DNA of 47,866 nucleotides from Sphingomonadales bacterium (GCA_011088215.1 JAALKD010000023.1:1-47866), one strand, 5' to 3'. Positions 16,417-26,469 are shown, counted from the first letter of the stretch. Numbers and translations: made by a program. Notes: generated by a model from the sequence alone, not told the origin.

Positions 16417-17667
16417 ATGTATTTCAAAATTGCCCTATTTGTGGGCCTTTTGCTGGCGACCATGTATGCGGGGCCGGTATTGGCCGACAGTCCGTTAAGT
16501 TTAAAGGAAGCGATAAACCTCGCCCAAGGCGCTGCTGACCCTTCTGTGGAAGCTTTTCGCCGCCGCGCTGAGAGCGAGGACGAAGACGCTGTAGCAGCGC
16601 GTGCATTGGCTGATCCGCGCGTGACTATCGGCGCAGCCAATATACCGCTTGATGATTTTAGTTTTACGCGTGAACAAATGACACAGTTGCAACTTTCCGC
16701 GCGGCAGTCTTTTCCGCGCGGTAACACCCGTGCATTAAGTTCGAAAAGCCGTTCTATTCGTTCAGCGGAATATACCGCAAGGGCGCAAGCACAAATCGAC
16801 ACTCTTGTCCGCGACGTATCCATCGCATGGTTTAATGTACGTTTTTCATATGTGGCGGAAGAGGAGCTTCGTACTCTCTATGAACTGCTTCAGGAGCTGA
16901 ACGCGCAGCAAGAAAGTGATTTTGCTTCAAGTGGTTCAGCGGCCCTCCAACGTATTTACCGCACTGAACTCGAGCAAGCGTTGATTGAGGATCGACTAGA
17001 TGCGGTTGTCCAAGACCGTGAACAGGCAATTGAGGAGCTAGCGCGTTATATCGGTCGGGGTTCAGCCATTCGTGTTCCTGCGGTCTATACAAACCATGAT
17101 TTGATGATCTTATCTGAGCTGCAAATTCAGGATGCGCTGGAGGAAAATCCTGTTCTCGTCAGTATCGAAAAACAGGTCCAATTTGCAAATAACGGTGTGG
17201 CCCTTGCCAAAGAAGCCTTCAAGCCGGAATTTGGTGTTGAAGGTCGTTTCGGACGACGCGGCAGTGATCGCTCTGACTTCGGATCAGTCATGCTATCGTT
17301 TGATTTGCCAATTTTTACCTCAAAGAAACAGGCGCCGGCTTTGCGCGCTGCCAAACGGCGCGAGCAAGCAGCAAGGCTGGACCGTGACGCTCTCTTCCGC
17401 GATTTAACTCGGCAAGCCCTCACGCATGTTTCCGACATCACAAAACTTCACCAGCGGGTGAAACGTTTTGAAGGCACGACACTGGAACGTGCCAATGATG
17501 CCGTCGTTGCCAGTCGTAATGCATACGGTGCCGGTAACATTGATTTTGCGGAGTTGGTCAGAGCAGAAATCACGCTGCGCGACCTGCGCTTAAGACGAGC
17601 GGCTCTGTACCGCGATCTGAATATCGCAAAAGCACAACTAAAATTCATATTAGGAGAAGTCGGATGA
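16417..17667 (+). CDS. cusC: Outer-membrane efflux channel of the TolC family (CusC-like)
   Basis: A 416-residue TolC-type protein. It has a signal peptide (IALFVGLLLATMYAGPVLA) and no lipobox cysteine, so unlike Escherichia coli CusC it should not be lipidated. Long helical stretches with the duplicated outer-membrane efflux pattern (SLKEAINLAQ at the start, ARQSFPRGNTRA, FGVEGRFGRRG, FDLPIF) are visible. It forms the trans-periplasmic exit duct for copper/silver with CusB and CusA. The stop overlaps the cusB start by 4 bp. Confidence 0.88.
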   Translation: MYFKIALFVGLLLATMYAGPVLADSPLSLKEAINLAQGAADPSVEAFRRRAESEDEDAVAARALADPRVTIGAANIPLDDFSFTREQMTQLQLSARQSFPRGNTRALSSKSRSIRSAEYTARAQAQIDTLVRDVSIAWFNVRFSYVAEEELRTLYELLQELNAQQESDFASSGSAALQRIYRTELEQALIEDRLDAVVQDREQAIEELARYIGRGSAIRVPAVYTNHDLMILSELQIQDALEENPVLVSIEKQVQFANNGVALAKEAFKPEFGVEGRFGRRGSDRSDFGSVMLSFDLPIFTSKKQAPALRAAKRREQAARLDRDALFRDLTRQALTHVSDITKLHQRVKRFEGTTLERANDAVVASRNAYGAGNIDFAELVRAEITLRDLRLRRAALYRDLNIAKAQLKFILGEVG

Positions 17668-18923
17668 GTAAAAAGACATACATATTCGGCGGGCTGCTGC
17701 TGATCATGGGCGTGGTTGTCGGCGCGCTGGTGGGCAGACAATTTGGTGAGTGGAGGCCAAGTGACGACGGTTTGTCGTCTGAAAGGGAAATTGCATACTG
17801 GGTGGCCCCGATGGACCCGGAATTTCGCCGCGATGGGCCGGGTGTTTCGCCGATGGGCATGTCGTTAGTACCGGTTTATGCGGATGAAACTGGCGGTGGA
17901 AACACTTACGAAGGTGTTAAGATTGATCCGCGTGTCGTGGCCAATATCGGTGTTAAAACCGCGCCGGTTATTCGGGCTACAAAATCATCTGTTATTCGAA
18001 CCGTGGCATCCGTCGCCTTCAACGAAAAAGATACCGTACACGTCCACGTGCGGGCGAGTGGCTGGATTGAAAAGCTGCACGTTCGCGCAAGGGGTGAAGC
18101 TGTCAGCGCTGGTGATCCTCTATTTGATGTTTACTCGCCTGAATTGAACACAGCGCAGGCTGAGTATCTTCAAGCCGTGTCGTCCGACAGAAAAGGTCTG
18201 GTGCGTTCAGCCCGAGAAAGATTAATAGGGCTTGGGTTGTCACAGTCAGATATTGAACAATTGGAAAAGTCCAATATTGCGCTGTCAACAATGACTGTGC
18301 GCGCACCGATTAAGGGTGTTGTCACAGTCCTCAATGTATCAGAACAGGCCCGCATTACAGCGGACAAGCCCGCGCTTACGCTTGTTGACCTGGATACTGT
18401 GTGGTTGATCGCCGACGTATTTGAATTGGATATACCGTATGTTACGCGCGGAGCGTTGGTTAAAATATATGATGTAAATACGAACGCGCAGGTTGCAGTT
18501 TCGACCGTTGATTACTCATACCCCGATCTGAATATGCAGACCCATACTAATCCTGTGCGGGTTGTCTTAGATAACACGGGTGATCTGTTCCGCCCGGGCC
18601 AGTTTTTTAAGGTCGATATTGAACGTGCCCCGATTGAGAACGCACTTTTTGTACCTTCCAGCGCCATCATTCGTTTGGGGGACGGCAACCGCGTTATCCT
18701 GGCAGAAGGCAATGGTCGGTTCCGGCCTGCGGCTGTGATCATCAGTGAAACTGTCGGCGAATTCACCCAAATTACGGGCGGCTTAACAGAAGGCGAAACG
18801 GTTGTAGTGGGCGGTCAGTTTTTGATCGATTCAGAAAGCAGTTTTCAAGGAGCTTCTGTCCGCCTCATAGCAGCAGAGGCCGCGCCAGTAACAAAAATGC
18901 CGGAAATGGGAAGCAACCAATGA
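17664..18923 (+). CDS. cusB: Periplasmic adaptor of the copper/silver RND pump (CusB)
   Basis: Membrane-fusion protein of 419 residues joining the RND pump to the outer-membrane channel. An N-terminal membrane anchor (IFGGLLLIMGVVVGALVG) is followed by a heavy-metal-binding segment with WVAPMDPEFRRDGPGVSPMG, in which Met-Pro motifs replace the CPMHP cysteine form seen in related proteins. Then come the lipoyl/barrel-sandwich halves (VHVRASGWIEKLHV; MTVRAPIKGVVTVLNVSE), a helical hairpin and beta-barrel domains. It overlaps cusC and cusA by 4 bp each, so the pump subunits are translationally coupled. Confidence 0.92.
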   Translation: MSKKTYIFGGLLLIMGVVVGALVGRQFGEWRPSDDGLSSEREIAYWVAPMDPEFRRDGPGVSPMGMSLVPVYADETGGGNTYEGVKIDPRVVANIGVKTAPVIRATKSSVIRTVASVAFNEKDTVHVHVRASGWIEKLHVRARGEAVSAGDPLFDVYSPELNTAQAEYLQAVSSDRKGLVRSARERLIGLGLSQSDIEQLEKSNIALSTMTVRAPIKGVVTVLNVSEQARITADKPALTLVDLDTVWLIADVFELDIPYVTRGALVKIYDVNTNAQVAVSTVDYSYPDLNMQTHTNPVRVVLDNTGDLFRPGQFFKVDIERAPIENALFVPSSAIIRLGDGNRVILAEGNGRFRPAAVIISETVGEFTQITGGLTEGETVVVGGQFLIDSESSFQGASVRLIAAEAAPVTKMPEMGSNQ

Positions 18924-21900
18924 TCCCATCTCTTATCAAATGGTCGATTGATAACCGCTTTCTCGTCATCATATTTACAGCACTGTTGCTGGGTGCAGGA
19001 ATATATGCGGTTAAGGAAACGCCCCTTGATGCGATACCTGACCTGTCTGACGTTCAGGTAATTGTTCGCACCAGTTATGCAGGGCAGGCCCCGCAAGTTG
19101 TCGAGGATCAGGTGACGTATCCTCTGACAACAGCGCTGATGTCTGTTCCCAAGGCGACAACGGTGCGCGGCTTGTCGTTTTTCGGAGATAGCTACGTGTA
19201 TATCCTCTTCGAGGATGACACAGATCTATATTGGGGGCGCTCTCGTGTTCTTGAATACCTTAATCAAGTCAGTGACCAGTTGCCTGAAGGCGCGCGTCCT
19301 GCTCTTGGCCCGGACGCAACAGGCGTTGGTTGGATTTACCAATATGCGCTCACTGACACAAGCGGCAGGCGTAACCTCGCCGACTTGACGACCATTCAGA
19401 ACTGGTTTTTGCGGTTTGAACTGCAAAGCGTTCCCGGTGTTTCGGAAGTTGCCACTGTAGGCGGGATGGTGCGCCAATATCAGGTGGTTCTCGACCCCGA
19501 CAAGATGCGAATTTTCGACCTGACATTTGGGCAGGTGCGCAAGTCGATCAAAGAAGCCAGTGGTGAAGTCGGTGGTTCTGTTATTGAACTGGCTGAAGCC
19601 GAGTATTTGGTGCGCGCCAAAGGGTATATCAGCGACATAGATGACTTGAGACAGATACCGATTGGATTGCCCGAAAACGGTACGCCACTTCTGTTGAAAG
19701 ACGTTGCGGATATTTCAGTTGGCCCACAGATGCGCCGTGCGGTAGGCGAGCTAAACGGCGAAGGTGAAGCCGTTGGCGGTGTGGTAATTATTCGCTCAGG
19801 TGAAAACGCGCTCAAAACCATCGCGGCAGTTAAGGAAAAACTGGAAAAAATTAAACCCGGCCTTCCCGAGGGTGTAGAGATTGTAACGACATACGACCGT
19901 TCGGGTCTGATTAATCGTGCCGTTGATAATCTAAGCGAAAAGCTAGTTGAAGAATTCATTGTTGTCGCGATCGCTTGCGTATTGTTTCTCATGCACTTCC
20001 GGTCGGCAATTGTCATTGTTTTGACACTGCCCCTAGGAATTTTGGCGGCATTCCTTGTTATGCATTTGCAAGGGATTAACGCAAACATCATGTCGCTGGG
20101 TGGTATTGCAATTGCCATTGGCGCAATGGTGGATGCTGCCATTGTGATGATTGAAACCCTGCACAGACGTTTGGAAAAAGAAGCGTTAACTGAAGAAAAT
20201 CGTTGGCCCATTGTAAAAGAGGTTTGCGTCGAAGTAGGACCAGCACTTTTCTTCTCGCTTATGATCATCACCGTAAGTTTCATGCCGGTTTTTGCGCTGG
20301 AAGCGCAAGAGGGAAGGCTTTTCAAGCCACTTGCCTTTACCAAAACCTATGCAATGGCTGCAGCTGCAATACTGTCTGTCACTTTAGTGCCGGTTCTGAT
20401 GGGGTATTTTATTCGCGGGCGTATGAAGCCTGAAACAGCTAATCCGTTGAACCGGGTTTTGCTTGCCAGCTACCGTATCGTCTTAAAGGGTGTGCTTGCG
20501 ATGCCAAAAACCGCACTGGTATTGGCGCTGTTGGCAACTGTATCTGCCGTATATCCGATCAATCGGTTGGGCAGTGAATTTATGCCAGACCTGAACGAGG
20601 GTGACTTTCTATATATGCCGGTTGCTTTCCCTGGTGTTTCCATTGGCAAGGCGCGCGAACTGGTTCAACAAACCAATAAAATGATCATGAGCGTGCCGGA
20701 AGTAGAGAGTGTTTACGGTAAATCCGGCCGCGCTCAAACTGCAACTGACCCTGCGCCGTTGACCATGACAGAAACCAACGTCCAGTTGAAACCACGTTCT
20801 GAATGGCGGGAGGGAATGACCATTGATTCCATCCGGTCGGAGCTTGATAGAGTGGTGAACGTGCCGGGCCTCACAAATGCTTGGGTTATGCCAATCAAGG
20901 GCCGGATCGATATGCTCGCCACAGGCATACGCACGCCGATCGGTATCAAGGTCGCGGGTGCAGACTTGAAGGTCATCAATGAAATTGGCGAGACGATTGA
21001 GTTCGCTCTCAGAGACTTGCCGGGCACGGCGTCCGTTTACGCCGAGCGTGTCGTTGGTGGCCGCTATGTTGAAATGGACATTCGCCGCGCGGATGCTGCC
21101 CGCTACGGGATGTCTGTTGCTGCTATTCACGACGTTGTTCGCTCAGCAATTGGAGGCGCTGTTGTTGGTCAAAGTATTGAGGGTCTGGAGCGTTATCCAA
21201 TTAACCTGAGGTTTCCGCGCGACAAGAGAGACAGCCCGGAAGACTTGGGTAACCTGCCGGTAGTCACACCATCAGGCGCTCACGTGCCGCTGAAGGCATT
21301 GGTGGACATTAAACTTGTTGACGGACCGGGCATGATCCGTAGTGAAAATGCCAGGCCCAGCGGTTGGGTGTTTGTCGATATTACAGGCATTGATGTTGGA
21401 ACCTACGTTGTCAACGCTCAAGAGCGCCTCAACATAGCCTTGAAGTTGCCAGCTGGCTATACGCTTAGTTGGTCCGGGCAGTTTGAATATATCGAGCGTG
21501 CCAAAGAGCGCCTGTCGCTGATTGTGCCTGTTGCTTTGATTCTTATCGTTCTAATCCTCTATCTTGTTTTTCGCAGCATGACTGACGTGGCGATTGTTAT
21601 GTTGAGCTTGCCATTGGCGCTAACCGGCAGTCTCTGGTTTCTCTATTTGCTGGATTACAATCTGTCTATTGCGGTCGCAGTAGGGATGATCGCTCTGGCT
21701 GGTGTGGCAGTTGAAACCGGTGTCGTCATGCTCGTGCTTCTTCACGCCACCTACCGCGATCATCGGGAAGATCAATCCAAACCATTTGATCTTGCAGCTG
21801 CAGTAACGGACGGTGCGCTTCTTCGATTGCGACCAATAATCATGACAGTGGTCACGGTTATAGTTGGGCTAATTCCAATTATGTATGGCACTGGCACAGG

Positions 21901-22072
21901 CTCGGAAGTGATGCAACGTATCGCGGCACCTATGGTTGGCGGAATGGTAACAGCGACATTCCTTACATTGATCGTTATCCCTGCAGTTTTTTATCTTTGG
22001 ATGGGTTGGTCAGAGAAAAAACAAGCTCATCGTGAAACTAAATTCGGCAAAACTCAGGAGGAAAGACCATGA
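18920..22072 (+). CDS. cusA: Copper/silver efflux RND permease (CusA)
   Basis: Inner-membrane proton-driven pump of the heavy-metal (HME) RND class, 1050 residues with the standard 12-helix duplicated layout. It starts with IKWSIDNRFLVIIFTALLLG, and IAIGAMVDAAIVMIE marks helix 4 with its acidic residues. Three methionines known to bind Cu(I)/Ag(I) in Escherichia coli CusA (573, 623, 672) are matched by Met566 (FLYMPVAFPG), Met616 (PAPLTMTETN) and Met665 (RIDMLATGI), all with the same offset of seven. This favours monovalent copper/silver over Zn/Co/Ni substrates. A strong AGGAGG site near its 3' end precedes a further overlapping start codon at 22069. Confidence 0.95.
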   Translation: MIPSLIKWSIDNRFLVIIFTALLLGAGIYAVKETPLDAIPDLSDVQVIVRTSYAGQAPQVVEDQVTYPLTTALMSVPKATTVRGLSFFGDSYVYILFEDDTDLYWGRSRVLEYLNQVSDQLPEGARPALGPDATGVGWIYQYALTDTSGRRNLADLTTIQNWFLRFELQSVPGVSEVATVGGMVRQYQVVLDPDKMRIFDLTFGQVRKSIKEASGEVGGSVIELAEAEYLVRAKGYISDIDDLRQIPIGLPENGTPLLLKDVADISVGPQMRRAVGELNGEGEAVGGVVIIRSGENALKTIAAVKEKLEKIKPGLPEGVEIVTTYDRSGLINRAVDNLSEKLVEEFIVVAIACVLFLMHFRSAIVIVLTLPLGILAAFLVMHLQGINANIMSLGGIAIAIGAMVDAAIVMIETLHRRLEKEALTEENRWPIVKEVCVEVGPALFFSLMIITVSFMPVFALEAQEGRLFKPLAFTKTYAMAAAAILSVTLVPVLMGYFIRGRMKPETANPLNRVLLASYRIVLKGVLAMPKTALVLALLATVSAVYPINRLGSEFMPDLNEGDFLYMPVAFPGVSIGKARELVQQTNKMIMSVPEVESVYGKSGRAQTATDPAPLTMTETNVQLKPRSEWREGMTIDSIRSELDRVVNVPGLTNAWVMPIKGRIDMLATGIRTPIGIKVAGADLKVINEIGETIEFALRDLPGTASVYAERVVGGRYVEMDIRRADAARYGMSVAAIHDVVRSAIGGAVVGQSIEGLERYPINLRFPRDKRDSPEDLGNLPVVTPSGAHVPLKALVDIKLVDGPGMIRSENARPSGWVFVDITGIDVGTYVVNAQERLNIALKLPAGYTLSWSGQFEYIERAKERLSLIVPVALILIVLILYLVFRSMTDVAIVMLSLPLALTGSLWFLYLLDYNLSIAVAVGMIALAGVAVETGVVMLVLLHATYRDHREDQSKPFDLAAAVTDGALLRLRPIIMTVVTVIVGLIPIMYGTGTGSEVMQRIAAPMVGGMVTATFLTLIVIPAVFYLWMGWSEKKQAHRETKFGKTQEERP

Positions 22073-22119
22073 TCGATATGATTATACAAAATGAGGTCGC
22101 TGTTCTTAGGGCACAATGA
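22069..22119 (+). CDS. 16-codon ORF coupled to the end of cusA
   Basis: ATG 22069 overlaps the cusA stop as ATGA and is preceded by CAGGAGG at near-ideal spacing, the same arrangement as between cusC, cusB and cusA. The frame reads MIDMIIQNEVAVLRAQ and stops. It could be the stub of a lost fourth operon gene (a CusF-like or accessory protein), a leader peptide, or non-coding. No homology can be judged at this length. Confidence 0.35.
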   Translation: MIDMIIQNEVAVLRAQ

Positions 22120-22167
22120 AATGAAAAATCACTCGGTAACCGCTCTGGGACTTGAAGTTTAACTTTT

Positions 22168-22196
22168 TTGCTTGAAATAAAAGTATCCCCTACAAT
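22168..22196 (+). promoter_or_regulatory. Candidate promoter for the S9 peptidase pair
   Basis: TTGCTT (22168-22173) and TACAAT (22191-22196) are spaced by 17 bp, 38 bp before the ATG at 22234. This fits a sigma-70-type promoter and separates the peptidases from the copper operon. Confidence 0.5.
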
Positions 22197-22233
22197 AAGC
22201 TGCCTGCGTTAGGTGTATTTTTTGGGGTCCTTC

Positions 22234-24309
22234 ATGTTGTTTTCTTTGATTTTGCGCGTGCTGTTTCTTAGCGCGATATTTTTCACTGCGCCGCAGTCGG
22301 TTTTTGCTGACGCTAATGAGAGCGTCGATGAAGTTGGGGGTGCTGCAGACATGCAATATCCTCACTATGCTTCGCCGAAGCTTATTCCACCGAGAGAATT
22401 TGCGCGCGACCCTGGTATTTCTTCAGCATCTCTATCACCTGACGGCAAACATTTCCTCACCGTTTCTCCTGCAATTGACAATGTTCAAATTCGAGTTTTC
22501 TCTACCGAAAACGGCGACGCTGAAAAACATTTCTTTGATAACGTACCGCGCAGAATGTTTGCGGGTGCTTACTGGGCCAGTAATGACCGCATTGTGCTGG
22601 AAACTGAAACATGGAAGCTCGACCGAAATTGGCGCTGGTACCGCCATAATATGTTGATTGCGGTGGACCGCAGCGGCGAAAATATGGAACGTCTGCATGT
22701 ATCACATATGACCAAAAGCCTTTGGGCCGTGGACGAGTTGATTGTTAGCATGTTGCCTGACGATTCTGACAACATTCTGATAATGACGGAAGGCAAGAAA
22801 AAAAACGACCCAGCGTTGTCAAAGTTGGACATATACACCGGCGAAACTGAGTTGGTTATGTCTGGACGGGAGGGGATAAGTGGTTGGATGGTTGACCATG
22901 ATGGAAACCCAAGACTGGGGATTGGCTACGATGATGACCGATTGAAATTGATTGCGAGAACAGTTGCGACCAGTGACTGGGTTGATTTGCATGAAAATGA
23001 AACCTTTGAAAGTGGCAGGTTTTCTCCGCTTGCTTTTGACTTTGATGGCAATTCAATGTTTGTCCGCTCGGCTGTTGCAAATGGGCGTTTCGCGATTTAT
23101 CGCTTCGACCTGACAACAGGGAAACTGTCAGAGAAGATATTTGAGCATGCTGAAGTTGATGCTCGTGGCATTGAAGTGTCCAACAGTCGAAAAAAACTAT
23201 TGGCGGTTACTTTTACGCGTGATCGCCTGGAACGGCAGTTTTTCGATGATGATCACAAGAGGCTTATGCTTTCCATCGACAAAGCTTTGCCTGGCCGCAG
23301 TAATCACATTCTCGATAACACCGACGATGATCGTTACTATCTACTTTACTCCGTCAGCGACCGCTATCCGGGAGCTCTTTACCGACTTGATACAAAAGAT
23401 AAACTGCGCATGGAAGTCTTGAGCGAAATGAATAGGAAGATCAATCCGCAGCTAATGTCCCCGACTAGTCGAATTGATTATTTTGCGCGCGACGGGCTGG
23501 AAATTCCCGCCTACCTGACAGTCCCCAAGAATGTCGATGCTAAAAAAATGCCCCTGATCGTGTTACCGCACGGTGGACCTGCGGCGCGCTCGGGGATTGA
23601 TTATGACAATATTGTCCAGTTCCTCGCCAGTCGCGGATATTTGGTTATGCAGCCCAACTTTCGAGGCTCCACAGGCTACTCATATGAGTATCAGAGCATG
23701 GGGCACGGCGAATGGGGTGCTGCGATGCAAACAGACCTGGAGGATGCAGTTGATTACCTTGTTGATGAAGACCTAGTCGACTCTGACCGAGTTTGTATTA
23801 TGGGCCAAGGTGGCTACAGCAGTTATGCGGCATTGCTCGGCGTCATGAAGTCTCCTGACCGGTTTAAGTGTGCTGTGGCGATTGCGCCGATTACTGATCT
23901 GGCGAAACGTATCAAAGATGTAAGAAGTAATTCCGGGAAAAACGCCGCAAAACTGATCAGCGGGAATCGTAAAAGCAAGGCGCTAAACGCAGTTTCCCCC
24001 ATTAAACTGGTCAAAAAACTGGATCGCCCTTTATTGATGTTCCACGGTGCGAAAGACAGGCATGTACCTTTAAAGGAATTTGAAAAATTCGAGAAAGCCC
24101 TTAAAAAAGCAGGAAAGTCATTTGAAACCATCAAAAGTGAAGACGATGCTCATGGCTTGAATACACCCAAAAGCAGAACGAAGTTTCTGCGCAAACTGGA
24201 AAAATTTCTAATTCAACATATTGGAGAGGGCATTGTGATGCCGACGGATGAGACGGTAGCTGCCACCCCTCGGCCCAGTGATGCTATAATACCTGGTGAG
24301 GTAGAATAA
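22234..24309 (+). CDS. Exported S9 prolyl-oligopeptidase-family protein lacking the nucleophile serine
   Basis: A 691-residue precursor counted from ATG 22234, chosen over an upstream GTG because it begins the signal peptide (LILRVLFLSAIFFTAPQSVFA). An N-terminal beta-propeller-like region with PDGKHFLTVSP and several WD-like blades leads to a C-terminal alpha/beta-hydrolase domain (LIVLPHGGPAAR onward). The nucleophile elbow reads CIMGQGGYSSYAAL, whereas its neighbour has CMVGASYGGYAAL; Gly526 stands where Ser is expected. Asp608 (GAKDRHVP) and His640 (DDAHGL) are kept. It is therefore probably a pseudo-peptidase, unless Ser529/530 is recruited. Its stop codon directly abuts the ATG of the active-looking paralogue. 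Confidence 0.88.
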   Translation: MLFSLILRVLFLSAIFFTAPQSVFADANESVDEVGGAADMQYPHYASPKLIPPREFARDPGISSASLSPDGKHFLTVSPAIDNVQIRVFSTENGDAEKHFFDNVPRRMFAGAYWASNDRIVLETETWKLDRNWRWYRHNMLIAVDRSGENMERLHVSHMTKSLWAVDELIVSMLPDDSDNILIMTEGKKKNDPALSKLDIYTGETELVMSGREGISGWMVDHDGNPRLGIGYDDDRLKLIARTVATSDWVDLHENETFESGRFSPLAFDFDGNSMFVRSAVANGRFAIYRFDLTTGKLSEKIFEHAEVDARGIEVSNSRKKLLAVTFTRDRLERQFFDDDHKRLMLSIDKALPGRSNHILDNTDDDRYYLLYSVSDRYPGALYRLDTKDKLRMEVLSEMNRKINPQLMSPTSRIDYFARDGLEIPAYLTVPKNVDAKKMPLIVLPHGGPAARSGIDYDNIVQFLASRGYLVMQPNFRGSTGYSYEYQSMGHGEWGAAMQTDLEDAVDYLVDEDLVDSDRVCIMGQGGYSSYAALLGVMKSPDRFKCAVAIAPITDLAKRIKDVRSNSGKNAAKLISGNRKSKALNAVSPIKLVKKLDRPLLMFHGAKDRHVPLKEFEKFEKALKKAGKSFETIKSEDDAHGLNTPKSRTKFLRKLEKFLIQHIGEGIVMPTDETVAATPRPSDAIIPGEVE

Positions 24310-26313
24310 ATGGTCGATCGTGCATTTGGCATAGTGCTCGTTTTCATTGTTTTTGTTTTCGCCGCGCTAAGTCCCACAACTGCAGAAACTTCTGAGGCTT
24401 TTTCCAAAAGTGACGCCTTGTCTTATTTTGGCCAGGCCGAACAGTATTTGGATGCGTCTTTGTCTCCAGACGGAACACAATATGCAATTTGGCGAATGAG
24501 AGACGGACATCCCCAAACCATTGTTCAACGTCTCGACAAGAATTCAACAACGGCTGCGACTGTATTTGATTTGCCTGCCTCGCTTTTTAATTGGCAATTT
24601 TGGGTTAACGAGACGTCTTTGCTGATCAGCACAACAAACATACGTTCCGATTCCATTGTATTGTCTGGCCAGTATAGAGGGTCTTCCAAAAAAAAAGGCA
24701 AATCAGCTAAATCGAGTGGCCTTACTAGAATTTTATGGGTCGCAGACGTGACAACTGGTGGGCTGCGTCAGCTCTTGTCTTTTCCTCTATCTATAGGCCT
24801 TGCAAATGGTTCCGATGACTTCTTGCATCGGCTTCCGTCCGATCCAGACCATGTCATGATCGCATACGCGCCAAACGGGGGCGACTATCCCGGTGTGTAT
24901 AAGATTGACATTCAATCAGGTGCCGCAACGGAAATTGTGCCACCGGAAAAGCCATATGACTATTGGTCGGTGGACAGGGCAGGTGCTCTCAGGCTTGCCA
25001 GCGGCTGGGGCGACGAACAACTTGAGGTTAAAGTGCGTTCATCTGTCGCCGACCAGTGGGAATCTTTGTCGGGACATGCCCTTTTTAAGAATGGAAGATT
25101 TGGCATTATCGGCTATTCGGATGATGGAAACAATCTGTACGTTCGGTCTTCGATCGGGAAAGGTCGCAGTGTTATATATCGTTTCGATATGAAAAGACGC
25201 GCGATCCGTCAAAAAATATTCGAACACCCAAAATACGATGCGGGTACATTGGTAATGGCAGATGGTGGCAAAGCAATATTGGGGGCGACCTACGTTGACG
25301 ACAGGCCGCGTATTGAGGTTCTTGATGTAGCATACGGTGCTCACCTGGAGCAGATTGAGGCCGCCTTGGGTACTGACGAGTTTTATTCGGTTGATATCAG
25401 CGATGCTGGTAAAAAATGGCTGATTCACAAGGGGTCGGCTGATCAGCCAGGTCAATTATATTTGTATGACGGCGAGACCCAGCAGGTACGACATCTGCTG
25501 GATGTCAAAGCAGGCAAAAAACCCGATAGGTTCGCGGATGTTAAAGCAGTGACTTATTTCAGTCGGGATGGGTTGGAGATACCCGCTTATTTAACAATTC
25601 CCGTAGGCCGAAAGAGTGGCGAGAAAATACCAATGATTGTTATGCCTCATGGTGGTCCCTGGGTCAGAGACATGAAGACCTATGACAATTGGGTTCAGTT
25701 TTTTGCCAACCGCGGGTACGGCGTGTTCCAGCCCAATTTCAGGGGGTCTACAGGATACGGCGATGCCTTTGAGGCACAAGGGTATGGTGAGTGGGGGCAA
25801 GCTATGCAAAATGATCTGACGGACGGCGCAGAATGGCTGATTGCTCAAGGTTATGCTGACCAAAGTAATCTCTGTATGGTTGGCGCATCATACGGTGGTT
25901 ATGCTGCATTGATGGCAGCCGCCAAGTCTCCAGAAACATTTGAATGTGCTATTTCTATTGCGCCGGTAAGTGATCTGTCGCTTTGGCTTAGGATGATTTC
26001 ATCTTCTCGCGCAGAGCATAGAGCATTGATGTACAGAACCGTTGGCGGCACCAAATCAAAACTCTTGAACAAGCAATCGCCAGCCTTTCTAGGCAAAAAG
26101 ATGGATATTCCAATTCTTTTGGCCCATGGCACTGCAGATATTCGTGTGCCCCCTGAACACAGTCGACGCATGGAAAAGGTGCTCAAAAAATACCGGAAAG
26201 ACCACAGTATATTGTGGTTAGAGGGCGGGTCCCACTTTGTTTTGCAGGCACAGCACCGAAAAAAATTGTTTCAGGCATCTCTGGATTTTTTGGAAAAATA
26301 TATAGGCCCTTAA
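24310..26313 (+). CDS. Exported S9 family peptidase (dipeptidyl/acylaminoacyl-type)
   Basis: A 667-residue secreted serine peptidase paralogous to the preceding gene. It has a signal peptide (FGIVLVFIVFVFAALSPTTA), an N-terminal propeller (SPDGTQYAIWRMRDG at the start) and a C-terminal hydrolase domain. A full triad is visible: Ser527 in GASYGGYAAL, Asp610 in HGTADIRVP and His642 in GGSHFVL. It starts immediately after the stop of its paralogue with zero spacing and GGTGAGG upstream, so the two are co-translated. A lysine-rich insertion (SSKKKGKSAKSSG) lies in the propeller. Likely role: trimming of oligopeptides in the periplasm; the cleavage specificity is not visible. Confidence 0.92.
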   Translation: MVDRAFGIVLVFIVFVFAALSPTTAETSEAFSKSDALSYFGQAEQYLDASLSPDGTQYAIWRMRDGHPQTIVQRLDKNSTTAATVFDLPASLFNWQFWVNETSLLISTTNIRSDSIVLSGQYRGSSKKKGKSAKSSGLTRILWVADVTTGGLRQLLSFPLSIGLANGSDDFLHRLPSDPDHVMIAYAPNGGDYPGVYKIDIQSGAATEIVPPEKPYDYWSVDRAGALRLASGWGDEQLEVKVRSSVADQWESLSGHALFKNGRFGIIGYSDDGNNLYVRSSIGKGRSVIYRFDMKRRAIRQKIFEHPKYDAGTLVMADGGKAILGATYVDDRPRIEVLDVAYGAHLEQIEAALGTDEFYSVDISDAGKKWLIHKGSADQPGQLYLYDGETQQVRHLLDVKAGKKPDRFADVKAVTYFSRDGLEIPAYLTIPVGRKSGEKIPMIVMPHGGPWVRDMKTYDNWVQFFANRGYGVFQPNFRGSTGYGDAFEAQGYGEWGQAMQNDLTDGAEWLIAQGYADQSNLCMVGASYGGYAALMAAAKSPETFECAISIAPVSDLSLWLRMISSSRAEHRALMYRTVGGTKSKLLNKQSPAFLGKKMDIPILLAHGTADIRVPPEHSRRMEKVLKKYRKDHSILWLEGGSHFVLQAQHRKKLFQASLDFLEKYIGP

Positions 26314-26469
26314 AGAATTTGCCCTGTATTTCTTGGAGAGAGGGAAGCTATGGCTTCGCGCGTCTATGGAAAATGGTGACCGCGGCATAGGGCGTGGTAG
26401 GATTGTATCCGTTTGAAATCGCCAGTAGAGTATCTCTGGACATGCTTTAGCAAACGGGGATGCGGGGAT

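Noticed and set aside
19480..20343. 287-codon minus-strand frame inside cusA
   Set aside because: Low-complexity Ser/Thr-rich antisense reading of a strongly conserved RND gene.
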